Assembly: GCA_037954235.1 (NCBI GenBank)
Contig: JBBMOA010000015.1
Span: 23,168,069-23,232,068, forward strand
Origin: Aulostomus chinensis
Taxonomy: Eukaryota; Chordata; Actinopteri; Syngnathiformes; Aulostomidae
Length of the DNA: 64,000 bases
Reading direction: 5' to 3'
Shown here: positions 33,516-44,718 of the stretch, piece by piece
Position numbering within the stretch: position 1 is the first letter of the stretch
Layout: every line of letters starts with the position of its first letter
Program-made: the position numbers and the translations under genes
The notes under the pieces: generated by a model
What the model saw: only the letters and a program-made list of their open reading frames with translations
What the model was told of the DNA's origin: nothing
Database searches by the model: none

Positions 33516-34179
33516 TTACTCCCAAAACTAATGAGCCATTAATGGATGGTTGGATAAAAGCGAGTTCTGTGGAAATATAACTAAATATTCAGCTTCAATT
33601 CCATACGTCAGGACAAGGTCGAGGGTGTTGTTGTGACAGTGAGAGGGTTCTTGTACAGACTGATGGAAACCAACTGAATCTAGAAGAGAGATAAATGCAG
33701 TACCCAGACTGTCGTTAACATCCACATGAATACTTAAGTTACCTACAATAATGACTTTCTGTTTTGAGAACCAAACTGAAAATAAACTCTGAGAATTCAG
33801 ATAATTAATTAAGCTGTTTACTGAAACAGTTTTTGGCATCAGAGATCTGATATTCAATAGTCCACATCTAATTTTGATATTCTTTTGAAATAATGCGGTG
33901 GTCGTGTTAATTTTGATTAGGATTTTCTTATTGACTCCTCTTCTAATAGAATCAGAGTGAATAAACTGACATGGTCAGGAGACAGACAGTCTCTATGGAG
34001 TTTTGGGTGGGTAACTGCCCTGGTGGACATGCACAGAAGTGTGTCAGATGGCAGCTCTGCCTCCTGGTCTCAACTCTAGGTTGTCAGGGTTTTGGTTCTA
34101 TAATAAACTGGGCCATATTTCTACAGATGATAGCAGCTCCATCCAACATGGGATGAATCCGACTCTCCTACTCAGACCT
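33516..34179 (-). pseudogene. L2/CR1-type LINE: ORF1 end and endonuclease (downstream part)
   Basis: Minus strand. 33528-33857 is an AP-type endonuclease: ALLNIRSL-like start, VIIVGNLSIHVDVNDSL, FISLLDSVGFHQSVQEP, NNTLDLVLTYG and LLSNHPLM. The catalytic GDFN block reads GNLS and the final LSDH block reads LSNH, so two catalytic Asp are lost. Downstream RT is absent (truncation near 33516). 33900-34179 is the untranslated/ORF1-end part and continues across the Harbinger insertion into 36422-36660. Confidence 0.7.
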
Positions 34180-34519
34180 GGGGCCTCATGTATCAACGCG
34201 GTTTACGCAAGAAAAACTTGAAAAAACTACGGCAGGATCGGCACTCACGTTCTGATGTATCAATGCGAAAAGTTTGTCGATTCTTGCACTGTTTCACGTC
34301 AACTCTGGAGGTGCCGTAGAAGTTGGCGGAAAGCCGATGCTTGCGTTAACTGCACTTTGGTCCGTTGGCGACACCCTGTGGCAGTGTTTGGTAACTGACA
34401 TTATTTGACAACCGCACATACAGTGGGCACAAAAACCCAAAAACACAAACACTTGTTGGCATTACTTAAGCAGCTATAAAAGAGCCTTCATGATTGTGCT
34501 GAATGTACAACTTTCAACA

Positions 34520-35146
34520 ATGGCAACACTTGCGCTGTTGGAGGACGTGGCAAATAGTGCAATAAGAAGGGAGCGACATTTCAGGGAGCGGGAGGATCTG
34601 CTGCACAATTCAGATGAGTGGCCGTTGAGCCGGTTCCGGCTACCGCGGGCCATCCTCCTGTAAATTTGGGAGGAGCTGCGACCGTCACTCCAGCACAGAA
34701 CCGCCAGGAGCCAAGCTGTGCCAGTGCCAACACCGGTTCTGAGCACGCTCGGCTTCTTGGCCACTGGCTCCTTCCAGTGGGAGATGGCGGACCGTTCCGG
34801 GGTGAGCCAGTTGACCCTCAGCCGGGCCATGCCCTTGGTGGTGGACCTGATCATCCGCCTCTCCTGCAGGTACATTCAATTCCCTTCTGGGGGGGTTGAA
34901 CAGGCCAATATTAAAGCGCAATTTGCAGCAATAGCCGGATTCTCTATGTAATCGGAGCCATTGGCTGCACTCATTTTGCCATAAAAGCGCCATCCCCTAA
35001 GGAATACGCTTACGTTCATCGTAAGGGTTTTCGCTCCATCAATGTGCAGATCATTGATGCGCAGAGGCTGGAGGGATGGATGCTGATCCCGGCCGGGCAG
35101 GCATCCTTGCACACCAGAATTTCATTTCCTCATTTGAATGGATAAG
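34520..35146 (+). pseudogene. Harbinger transposase (HARBI1-like), broken
   Basis: ATG at 34520 opens MATLALLEDVANSAIRRER and runs to WPLSRFRLPRAILL, then a TAA at about 34661. The same frame continues IWEELRPSLQHRTARSQAVP, LSTLGFLATGSFQWEMADRS and GVSQLTLSRAMPLVVDLI, the helix-turn-helix part of this family. After a frameshift near 34950 the core reads IGAIGCTHFAIKAPSPKEY and RSINVQIIDA. The first catalytic Asp, normally in GAIDCTH, is Gly. Most of the region carrying the second and third catalytic residues is missing, and the frame ends at 35146. Confidence 0.8.
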
Positions 35147-35169
35147 AGGCTATGACACGGTTCATGAAG

Positions 35170-35739
35170 CCAGATTAATTTATTTTGTCCATTAAATGTT
35201 CCAGAACATTTATCAGGCGGTCAAGCCGCTCATTGATCCCCGTTATTCCCCTAATAATGTCCTCCTGTGACTGCAGGACCGCCTGTGTGAGGACCCTCCC
35301 ACTGGGTCCAAGTGGGCTGGAGGACCGTCCGCCGCTTGTCGGCCTGGTGCTGGGGCCAGGGGACGGGCTGGCCTAAATGCCACTGGTCCTGGCGGATAAA
35401 TCTGAGCCGGCGGACAGGCTGCCGGGGTGCTGCACGTCGGCGGCATGGCTGATGGATCAATTTCTGTTAAACATTAAACATATTGGTTTATTTAAATGGC
35501 TGATTCTGTGTATTTGTTGCGTTTATATCTGTGGCAAAGCATGTGGAAATGCTGCGTAAGAAATGGAGTTGCCACTTACCCTCCAGGCTCTTGGCATCAG
35601 CGTGGGTGGTGGCGACAATCACCCCCCATAAAGATACTGCCACCCGCTGCTCAAATTCCGTCAGGTGCCCCTCTCCCTGACCCTCACCTATCTGGCCGGC
35701 ACTCCTCCGGACGGCAGCAGTACGCTGCTTGACCTCCAT
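35170..35739 (-). pseudogene. Harbinger Myb-like accessory protein, C-terminal part
   Basis: Minus strand. 35488-35739 has IGEGQGEGHLTEFEQRVAVS. Further downstream the strand reads VLQSQEDIIRGITGINERLD and RLINVLEHLMDKIN before a stop near 35176, a short coiled-coil end typical of the second Harbinger protein. The Myb/SANT DNA-binding N-terminus that should lie above 35740 is not recognisable. Converges with the transposase. Confidence 0.6.
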
Positions 35740-36421
35740 CTTGAGGTCATGTTAGTGCCATTTTCCATATTGTTATTTAAATTTAGATTTAAGCCAACTG
35801 ATTATTGAAGTTGTTGCATTTAGTGATTGCGCAGTGTTGAATTTAGTCATACGTTTAGCTTGCATTGTTTAGGAAGTTAGAACTGCAGACATGCATTAGA
35901 AAGAGAGATAGGAAATCTTTCAGAGTTAGCAGTGCTATAAGGTTATGACGTAGTGACGCTCGCGCAGGTTTAATGAGGAAAACTGTGCTTTGTATCACTT
36001 TGATCGTTCAGTAAAGGACGGAGTGAACACTTTTCTACCGTCGTCATAAAACCTTACACACGCGCAGCAACTCGTTCTTTCCATCATTAGAAGTGGTTAA
36101 GATGTATGAACATGATGATAAACAACACCGGTGATTAGAAGGGAACTTTAGCCAATAACAGGTCAAACCACTTTTTTTTTTTAATCTCCACGGGGGCTAT
36201 TTATATTATTTATAGGTGGTTGTAACGGGGGAGGGCCCGGTCGCTCCGACATCTGCGTTCAATTCCATGCTGATTGGGATGTATCAAGGAAACGTGCATG
36301 GATTCTGGCGCTCGCACATATTGATACATCCGGATTTTTTTGTGCGTACGCAACTTTCGCAATTCTTGCGACCGCAGTTTTTTAGTATGAGATCCACGCA
36401 AGTATTGATACATGAGGCCCC

Positions 36422-36665
36422 AGGTCCCCCAGAAAGTTTTTCAGTTATCAGTGAAACCCACTTGGTTTGCTGGACACCTCCTCGACAGCCAGCAATTGAA
36501 CATGACATGCGGTTAACATGTCGTCACTAAGCAGGGGTCCAGAGAACACTACGGAGTGCGAGATCACCTGTGAGAATGTGCACATCAACTCAATATTTAT
36601 TTTGGTGACCTCCAACTGGCTTAGTCACATGTCATTACCACCAACGTGACTAAAATTTTTTTTAT
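36422..36665 (-). pseudogene. L2/CR1-type LINE ORF1: SGNH esterase fragment
   Basis: In minus-strand frames: HVGGNDM (the GxND block of SGNH/GDSL hydrolases), LSQLEVTKINIEL, ISHSVVFSGPLLSDDML. ORF1 of several fish L2/CR1-type LINEs encodes such an esterase. It continues across the Harbinger insertion into 34179 and below. Stops are present. Confidence 0.6.
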
Positions 36666-36685
36666 CATATTTGTATTTACTCTTG

Positions 36686-37033
36686 GGTGGCACGGTGGTT
36701 CAGTGGTTAGCACCGTTGCCTCACAGCAAGAAGGTTGCGGGTTCGAGTCCTGGCTCGAGCACAGGGTCTTTCTGTGTTGAATTTGCATGTTCTCCCTGTG
36801 CCTGTTGTGGGTTCTCTCTCGGTACTCTGACTTCTTCCCACAGTCCAAAGACATCAAGAGGAGACGAGGTTAATCCAGACTCTAAATTGACTGTAGGCGT
36901 GATGGGAGAGCCAATGTTTGTCTGTCTACATGTGTTGGCCCTGCCATGGACTGATGACCTGTCCAGGGTCCCATTCCATCCGCCTCTCACCCAAAGGCAG
37001 CTAGGATAAGCGATAGAAAATGGATAGATGGAC
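36686..37033 (+). mobile_element. tRNA-derived SINE (V-SINE type), copy 3
   Basis: Best-preserved tRNA-like head: GGTGGCACGGTGGTTCAGTG with TTAGCACCGTTGCC, and B box GGTTCGAGTCC. The middle has CAGTCCAAAGACATC, the tail GCCATGGACTGATGACC and AAGCGATAGAAAATGG. The overlapping frames 36671-37009 and 36621-36857 are SINE sequence. Adjacent to the LINE ORF1 fragment. Confidence 0.9.
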
Positions 37034-37039
37034 ATCGCA

Positions 37040-40000
37040 TGTCCTTTATTACATTTAACCCCTTATGTTATGAACATTTTTTAATATTGTTATGACATAT
37101 TTGTCATATTAGGCCTTTAACCTCAAAATTGTCACTGAAAACCTGATTTAGAAAAAATGATTATAATCTGCTCAGTTCATATAGCTGATTCATTGATATC
37201 AATATATTTTATATTGTTTGAGTCAAAGCATATTGAAACAAATAGAAGCTAAAAAATCATGTTATTTATTAAACCAAGTAAAATCTAAGAGAAACCATGT
37301 TTAATTATAAGTAAAACAAACAGAAAAACAAGATTTTTCTACCATATATCAACATACGGTGAACATTGCTCAGATGAAGACCCTGATTACATCCCCTGAA
37401 ACAAAGATGTGGTGAAAGAGGAGTCAGGTGAGTCTCGTGATTCAGACTGATGAAACCAGGTGACTTAGATGAGGTACCTCAACCAAAAATAGACCCTGGG
37501 CAAGAGAGCAAAATTAGGTCACAATCATGGTACCTCTACCTGTTCTAACATACCATGATACCTGTTTTGGCTAAGCCTTGTGAACACATGCTCGATCTAC
37601 CGGCGTGACTGTAAACTACAGTGTCCATAAGACATAGAACTAAAGGACCTTCCAGGCAAAGGCAGCACCAAGCCTTTTTCTCCTTTATCCACTACTATGT
37701 CCCAAGAAAGTTTGTGTTGTAGTTCTAGATGACGTTGAAGCGGATCAGGTTGAACTGACTCCTGGAGCTTCCTCAGACTTGATCACCTTTGCTTGAAATG
37801 TCACTGCATAATATAACCCTTTAATGGGAACTTCTTGGTGTACATATCTTTTAACTCTTCACATTCTCCTCCTGAATCCAGCACCCACAGAGGGGATGTG
37901 TGTCTTATTTTACATTCATGTACGCACCGGGTTGCACACTGGCCTGTGAAATGTGAGTAGCATGGCTGTTGCAAATTGTATAAAATCAATGCAAATACCA
38001 TGCTCTGTGAGGAATACGTTGTGCATCTTTGCTTCACTGAGGATATAAATTGTTTCAAATGTTTGTGGCCTACTGCCACACATGCTGATAAAATTGTGAA
38101 GATAAAAAGTTTGTTTCTACACTTCACTGTTTGAAAAAAGCATGTGAATTTGACTATATAAGTCTGTGGCCCATTTTTCTTCAGCCACAGTAGCTTGTTG
38201 AGAAGACCTCCAAAATGAGAGTCTTAAGTTTTTCATTCAGTTTGCACATTTTTGTTGAAGATTTTGATGTTAAACCGAAGACGTAAAATTTTGTGGAAAT
38301 ACAAATAAAACAAAAATCTGTGTCTCTAAACAGAAGAGGACTGCCAGACTGATTTATTTTCATATGAGGAATAAATTTGCCATTAACTCTGGATAAGAAA
38401 TATGTTTAAAATTACAGATCTTTGACGTTAAAGGGTGGTGTTTTGAAAAAATGTCAGAAATGTGCTCCATTTGGTCCGTTGAGTTCCCCCATTATTTTTC
38501 CTTGGGAGAAATCATTGTGGGTTCTTATGGCTATTTAGTCTGCAGATAAATCAATGATAAAGGAAAAATTGAGATATATATTCCTGTAAACACCTTGTTA
38601 TGTAGCCTATGTATTCATATTTTTACTAAAATATGCACACTGTTTACTCAAATGCTATGGGCTGACAGTTTATATGCAGTTTGAGCTACTGGTAGGAAAA
38701 GGATTTACTGTGTTTACATTACTCCGTCAGTATCGTAGTACTGGGAATCAGGGACTCTTAAGGTTGTCACAGTATTTTTGAGCACAAGTTGAAATCTTTG
38801 TTTATCTAAATGGTAACATGTGACTGTTGTGGTATTTGTCAGTATGTAGATAAGTACACCTTTATTTCTTGCACCTACTTTAGCAGCATCAGCACAGAAA
38901 ATAGTGGTAAAGTAGTTAGATTAATGTGCAGTGTATTGTGTCAGCTCTACTTAACATGAAGTCTGTTACGTCATTGATATCCACAACTAAAGCAAACAAT
39001 AAAAAAAAGAGATTACCTCATCCATTTGGCTGCTCGCCAGCTCATCTGGGGCATCAGTGTTTTGCAGAAGATTTCAATTGCAGCAGGGAATTGTTGCATC
39101 TGTCCTGATCATCCTTGCTTCTGGCTCTTGCTTGTCAACTGTTGCAGAGTCCTCATTCATCTTGTCCAGAAACATTTATTTTGGTTGCTGTTTGTTTCCA
39201 AGGTTGAAACAGAAATCCTCATAGGGTCTAATATTATGGCAAGATATTAAGGTGACTCAGAATGAATGTGATGTAAGCTCTGGTCTAACGTTTGTAACAT
39301 GGTGCTCTTGGACATTTTCTTCTCCCGGTCTGTTGTAACTGTCTTTTTTAAGATAAACTGAGGTAAGCCTTTATTAGTCCCACAGAAGTGGAAATTCCTG
39401 GTGTGACAGCAGGAAAAGACAAGAATTTATAAATGAACCAATATCTGTAGTCAGCTGTTCTAGCCAACATGTTTTCAATTAGTGCCCATGGATATGCACT
39501 TAGTGTAATGCAAGATCTCTGTATGCCTCAATGGCTCCCTCTGCTCCAGCAAACACCTCTGCATACATATAGTCCCTGTTAGAAATGTGGCTTTCATGCC
39601 TAGTTTAGTTTGCAAATCTTTCAGACAGAAGGCAGTAAGTTGGTGGTTGAAACACGGTCAGATTTACCTTTTGGCTCACTGCAGCTTCATTTAAAGTGAG
39701 CTGTACAGACTGGGCCACACAGCCCAAGCTTGCAACCCCACAGTTCTCCAAAGTCATAGCCATATTACAAGCACTGTCCTGTAATTACAGTGTGAATCCT
39801 CTCCTTTGAAACGTTCCACTGCCTCATCATAGATTAAACTCAGAATTGTGCCATTGGGTGCTAAAATCCTCAGTATCTTGGCATAAAGAACAATAAATTC
39901 TGTAACTTCATCATTTGAGATTGAGCTAGTTATCTGCTGTAACTATCTGGTGTACGGGGACACTGGGCTAATGTGACTCACCAATCAGCCTACTTGACCA

Positions 40001-40490
40001 TTTAACGATCTGATTTAAGGAATTTCTGCTCTTCACAAGTAGATTTCCGAACCATGGCACCAAAGAGAAAGATAAAATCAATTTAATATGAGTACAGTAA
40101 AATATGGTCATCATGGTTTTTAATCAACATGGAAATAAGAGCGTTTCCTCAAACAGAACAAGTGCTGATGCCCTTTTGTGCATGCACTTAATTTTTATGC
40201 ATTTACATCTATTTGATTTTATTTATAAAAAAAAACTCATATTTTTGGAATTTATTCATTAAAATTCATTATAATCTGCATAATTTAATCAATTCTAAAA
40301 TGTATTAAATATAATTGGTTAAGACATACTAACATGGTTTAAATAATCAAAGTTGTAAAAGAAAGAAGATTCTGTTATTTAAAATTTATGCGACTGGTTT
40401 TCATAGAAGTTATGAGAAGTGAATTCAGTCTTTAGGCTGTGACGTATGCGCCCATGTCAACATCACTTAGGGGTTCAAACTTTCCCATAG
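37040..40490. other. No gene recognised
   Basis: AT-rich. Several short frames without domains. 39355-39400 resembles the 3' end of an old repeat (CCTTTATTAGTCCCACAGA). No splice-supported exon was found. Confidence 0.35.
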
Positions 40491-40495
40491 TGAAT

Positions 40496-40612
40496 ATGGT
40501 GCAGTGTTGTGTCCCTCGCTGAGACAACGGAGGACACAAGGATAAAACAATTGTATTTCTAACGTCTTCCTTCGAATGAAAAACAGAAGAGGAAATGGCT
40601 TAAGCTAACAAG
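40496..40612 (+). pseudogene. THAP-domain first exon relic
   Basis: ATG at 40496 gives MVQCCVPR, then TGA where a THAP zinc finger needs its next Cys. The frame continues DNGGHKDKTIVFL and, after a shift, SNEKQKRKWLKLTR, ending at a good donor CTAACAAG|GTAAGT. The order matches the N-terminal THAP motif (C-C, GHxDKTI, then NExxRKxWL). The remaining CxxH part would be in a next exon that I did not find. Could derive from a host THAP gene or a P-element-like transposon. Confidence 0.5.
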
Positions 40613-40928
40613 GTAAGTTATAAGGCAAAATACATCATTTAAGACTATTTTTCACACACAGTAGTTCAATTGCTAAAAAGTGACGCAAGCGTAAAAACAT
40701 TGACACGCTCTGACATTGTTTTTAAAGTACATGCGGACGGCGCCTGGTGTCTGTTAGACCTGGAAGTGACTTAACATTCACTTCCATTGGACGCCAACAG
40801 TCAAGCCCTTGTGTGTATCAGCAGTCATGCATGTGGTGGTGAGCAATCTGACACATCCTAGGTGCTTGGGTGGTTAAATATTTGAATAACCAGACTAATA
40901 CCTGTCCTCTCTGTTTGTGTCTCCACCT

Positions 40929-42600
40929 TAGATTAGAAAAACAGGATGGCAAAATGAATAACTTTCAGAGTCCTCTTAGGAGTTAAAAACGATACACGAA
41001 AGACTTCTTTCAAGTGACTGAGCCATTCAGACTTGAGTACAGAGAGATGAATGATCAATTCATGAACCTCTTGTCAATTTCAGAACTTGAAGATAAAGCT
41101 TCTGTGAAAATTGTGTAGATACCCTTGTGTACATGCCAGCCCCACAATCCCAGGTACACTTTCCAGTGTCAGCTCCTCATCACATGAAGCAAATGATTCG
41201 GACTCCTGCAGCAGCAATGATACCATCAGCTTGTCATCGCCCGAGACCCGGTCCTGTTCTTGGCCCAAACTATTGTTGTTCCTCGCTTCTCACTCTGTGC
41301 TGAGATGATGCTCCACTCCAGAAATAATGAGTTCAGTGCACACTGAACTTTCCTGTCTCCTTCCCCCAAAACACATTCTGATATTCTTGAAGGCCTAGCT
41401 GAAGAAATCTTAAAGTATCCAGCATATCCAAATGATGACCAGTTAGAAGAAGTGGCCAAGGAAGTCCCACCCTTGACTACTGGAGTAAGGCACTTGCAGT
41501 GGCTACTGTGGTTGGAAGCACGACTTGAAAATAAAAATGATGAACTTCAGATCAAAGTTCAGGTATGTGTTTCATTTAATGTGCTCTCTATTGTTCCCAT
41601 CCTAAGCACCAAGTCTTTTGCTTTAACACATTTGTGCCGGTGCAAGGTGGTGCAAGATATTAAATATCAGTCCAACGGATTCATAGACTTGCATTTAATG
41701 TAAAAGCAAAATTATTATTATTATTATAATCAGCTGAGCTGGACATCCTGAGATTGCAGTCAACTCTCTGAAGAATAAATGGAAAGGCCAGGAGAAGCCA
41801 GTGGCCAACATCAAGAAGCCCAGGAAGGCAGAAGTTAATTTCTGTCCAAACATGTCCAGAGGTGAAACAAGAGAGACTATGGAGGCGGAAAAGGTGGTTC
41901 TACTGACAGAAGTAAAAAAGACAAAGAAGGATGAGGCTGAGATCAGGAAGATGATGCAGCATACCTTCTCAATCAGGAGACAGGAGGTTCTCCAGGAGCT
42001 AGCAATTCCAGAGTTCCTAAACAGATGGCCTGCACTCTTTGATGTCAGTGAGGAAAGTGTGAATCTGAAGTGTAGTAACTTGGTCTATCAATGACCTGCT
42101 TTATGAACTGTAACTTGACAGTCACACCGACAACCTGATCAAGGTTTTTAATGCCAAAGGTGGAGTTGCAAGAAGAAAGCTCGCTGCCATAATGGCCCAG
42201 ATGGATAATGTACCTTTTTTTTTTTGTCTAATCTGATAAGCATATAGTTTTTGCGACTCAGCTGTATGGGAGAGCTCATATGTTAAATGTTTCAAATGTT
42301 TTTCTGGCCCTTTCAAATTGACAGTTTATCAAATGGGCTTAGACCTGTGTGAGCTTTACCTGAGTGGGGTAAAACAAGGTGATGGGGTGGTCAAGTAAGG
42401 AAATGTCAGTGACTTGAGGAGCCTCAGCACCTGTGTGTTAGTGTGTCTCTGACACTGATAAGCATGGAATCAATATAGTTAAAAAAAAAAAAAAACATCA
42501 ACTTGAGGTGTGATTGTGTGCTGAGCTGTCTGAGCATTTACCCCAATGAAGACCTGGACACACTGGTTAAAGAATACATGCTAAGTATGTCAGCCTTCTG
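40929..42600 (+). pseudogene. SAMD3-like multi-exon pseudogene
   Basis: Pieces in order on the plus strand. 41000-41117 has QVTEPFRLEYREMNDQFMNL and SISELEDKASVKIV, PB1-like, then a stop. 41160-41250 has SCSSNDTISLSSPETRSCSW. 41385-41563 has SDILEGLAEEILKYPAYPND ending at a GT donor (CAG|GTATGT). 41739-42090 has VNSLKNKWKGQEK, RKAEVNFCPNMSRGETRE and EFLNRWPALFDVSEE. 42118-42215 has SHTDNLIKVFNAKGGVARRK. 42503-42590 has CVLSCLSIYPNEDLDTLVKE. The order and spacing resemble fish proteins annotated as sterile alpha motif domain-containing 3-like, from memory. Stops and shifts make it a pseudogene. Confidence 0.6.
41707..41730. repeat. (ATT)n short tract
   Basis: A short ATT triplet run within the presumed intron of the SAMD3-like pseudogene. 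Confidence 0.8.
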
Positions 42601-42647
42601 TCCTTTGTGCCAGATGAAATTAATTTCCATCCAGATGTGCCTGATAA

Positions 42648-43007
42648 CCGCGAATACAAGCGGCCGAAATGAGTTTCTTCTGCAGGATGGCTGGGTTCTC
42701 CCTTAGAGATAGGGTGAGCTGCTCCTCCATGCTGAGAGGAGTCAGTTGAGGTGGTTCAGGCATCTGGTGAGGATGCCCCCTGGATGCCTCCCTCAGGAGG
42801 TGTTCCAGGCATGCCCAACTGGGAGGAGGCCTCGGGGCCGACCCAGGACACGCTGGAGGGATTATATTTCTCGGCTGGCCTGGGAACGCCTCAGGATTCC
42901 TCCAGAAGAGCTGGTGGAAGTGGCTGGGGAGAGGACAGTCTGGGCTTCCTTGCTGAGGCTGCTGCCCCCGCGACCCGGACCAACCGGATAAAGCGGAGGA
43001 CGACGAC
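42648..43007 (+). mobile_element. 5'-truncated RTE LINE insertion with 14-bp target duplication
   Basis: 360 bp encoding only the end of the RTE protein: MRWFRHLVRMPPGCLPQEVF to LLPPRPGPTG, then GGATAAAGCGGAGG and GAC triplets. Flanked by GATGTGCCTGATAA at 42634-42647 and 43008-43021, identical 14-mers. Strong 5' truncation, TSD and 3' simple tail are the hallmarks of LINE retrotransposition. It landed in the 3' region of the SAMD3-like pseudogene. Confidence 0.95.
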
Positions 43008-43419
43008 GATGTGCCTGATAAGACGTGTGTTCATGAGAATGGGATGGACATGAGGACACATTGACCTTGACCACCAATCGTTCGTCATTGATTCCAATGG
43101 GTTCTTTGTTTAGAATGAGAAATGCCCACAAGGCAAATGGTGGTAGTGCTGTCTTTTTGCAGGAAGTAAATCCACCTGATCCAGAGGAGCCTGAGAATAA
43201 AGTGGGCCAGGTCCTGGCACCTAAATGCCCTCACTGTCCCAGGGATGATGATTCTAGCCCAAAAAACAAGATGAGGACACCGACACTTCATAGTTCTTAT
43301 GAACCAGCAGTTTTTACTTCATTGACATATGTTTATTAAGAAATGCCTTTGAGATAATGTCAGGTCTTTTTGATTCTTGGTTCTGATCAGCTGGATTCTC
43401 CTGTGTTTGTTTGTGGTAG

Positions 43420-43521
43420 GATCACGAAGATGCATGTAGTGGACTGTCTGCTTCGGAACTCCAGCGCCTTGAGAACATCATACAATATGAAGCCTTCTTG
43501 TCTTCTTTGAAGATAGTGCAA
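43420..43521 (+). CDS. candidate host exon, WDR76-like motif
   Basis: A 102-bp, 34-codon open exon bounded by acceptor GTGGTAG| and donor |GTATGT, phase 0 at both ends. It reads DHEDACSGLSASELQRLENI then IQYEAFLSSLKIVQ. The pattern LSxxELxRLxNIxxxxxFLxSL resembles a short motif near the N-terminus of WDR76-type proteins, but one motif cannot settle the family. With the next exon it could be part of a live gene or a processed-less relic. Neighbouring exons were not found beyond 43948. Confidence 0.4.
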
Positions 43522-43898
43522 GTATGTGGACATGTTAATTGGAACCCCAACCAATACAAGCCTGATCAGCTGTTCTCCATTTCACCCTCTCTCTCCTTCT
43601 CACACTTTGTGGGTCTCCCCCTTATCTCCGCTCGGTCTCTCTTTTGCTCTTCCTCCTGCTCTTTCACTGTTGTCCCCTACTGTCCTTGCCCTCTCTCATT
43701 CTCTCTCTCTCTTACTTCTCTAATACTCACTTGATATCTCCCACCAGTGTAACTTCACACATGCATTGAGCATGGGATTTTAAGAAGGTGTCAAATTTGG
43801 TCTTAATGGGTTATTTTCATTTTTTTCCTACAATATAATTAACAAATGAAATGTCATTCCTGTCTTCCTCCATTAACGTAGTTTTTCTCTGTCAAAAG

Positions 43899-43948
43899 GC
43901 AGCTGAGGATCTGAGGCAGTCACTAAAGCCAAAGCCGGATGTCAAGAG
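43899..43948 (+). CDS. candidate host exon following 43420-43521
   Basis: 50 bp between acceptor CAAAAG| and donor AG|GTAAGT. In phase 0, matching the preceding exon, it reads AAEDLRQSLKPKPDVK and leaves a split AG codon. Basic, proline-rich sequence after the motif fits a linker. No following exon with a suitable acceptor was recognised down to about 46 kb. Confidence 0.4.
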
Positions 43949-43949
43949 G

Positions 43950-44318
43950 TAAGTCATAAAGCAATGTAGTTGGAAGCATCAATTGTTTTTGCTTTTGGAG
44001 CTGAATCTATTGAGTAGAAGGGGACATTTTCAACAGATGAGGGGTAAAAGGAGAGAGAATGTTAGGATAGGGAGAGGTTGGTCCGTTCCTCTTGAATCAT
44101 TTCAACTTTTCAATGCTGCCCAGCACCTCCCCTGTTGATTACATCACAAGGTCAAGTTTTGCCACTAGGTAGCAAAAAACTGGGAAAAACACAATGTTAG
44201 TTAGCTTTAGACTTCAAAGGCTTGTTGCACACACTCCACTACTTCCTGACTGGAAGACTGCATCTTTATCATGTACCATACTATTGTTTTAAGTTATTTT
44301 TCAGGTGCAGGCTCAATT
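43950..44318. other. No gene recognised
   Basis: Intron-like or intergenic DNA downstream of the candidate exon; no repeats recognised. Confidence 0.35.
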
Positions 44319-44368
44319 CCAGGGCGAGAGGCGGGGTTCACCCCAGACAGGTCACCAGTCCATCGCAC
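44319..44368 (-). mobile_element. V-type SINE tail fragment
   Basis: Only the 3' tail in reverse: GGGCGAGAGGCGGGGTTCAC and GGTCACCAGTCCATCGC. About 50 bp, cut on both sides. Confidence 0.75.
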
Positions 44369-44718
44369 AGCAAGCGCTAAATTTTCTAAAACAACACACA
44401 GCACTGACCTTTGAACTAGAATAGATCACAGTTCACCTAAACTTATCCTCCCAACCCCACATAAACACACCAGTCCAAAAATACATTTTAATCCCCCAGA
44501 ACACCAGTTACAACATCATATTGTGTGGACAAAAATAAATACATGTATATTAAACATAAATTTCTAGAATCTGTAAACAGGTCTTTTACCAAATCAAATA
44601 AACAGTATTTTAAAAACAGAATATAGCATCCCTCTACATCATTTTCATGTAGGAATCCTTGCCTTGCCTTTAATGGCACCAAATGAACCAAAAATAAAAG
44701 ATTACATAAATCTCAGTG

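Larger units (their letters stand above)
34180..36421. mobile_element. PIF/Harbinger DNA transposon, decayed
   Basis: 2,242 bp bounded by inverted ends GGGGCCTCATGTATCAA and TTGATACATGAGGCCCC, with further inverted matches inside. It carries the two genes expected of this superfamily on opposite strands: a HARBI1-type transposase (plus, from 34520) and a Myb/SANT-associated protein (minus, 35170-35739). It splits an L2/CR1-type LINE. The flanks ACCT and AGGT are complementary, so the target duplication cannot be read clearly. Confidence 0.85.

Noticed and set aside
34180..36421. Three-base TWA target duplication for the Harbinger element
   Set aside because: The flanks read ACCT and AGGT, complementary rather than repeated; no TWA copy sits at both edges.
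43498..43734. Ser/Pro-rich frames after the candidate exon
   Set aside because: Pyrimidine-rich intron-like DNA; reading continues past a good splice donor, so not coding.
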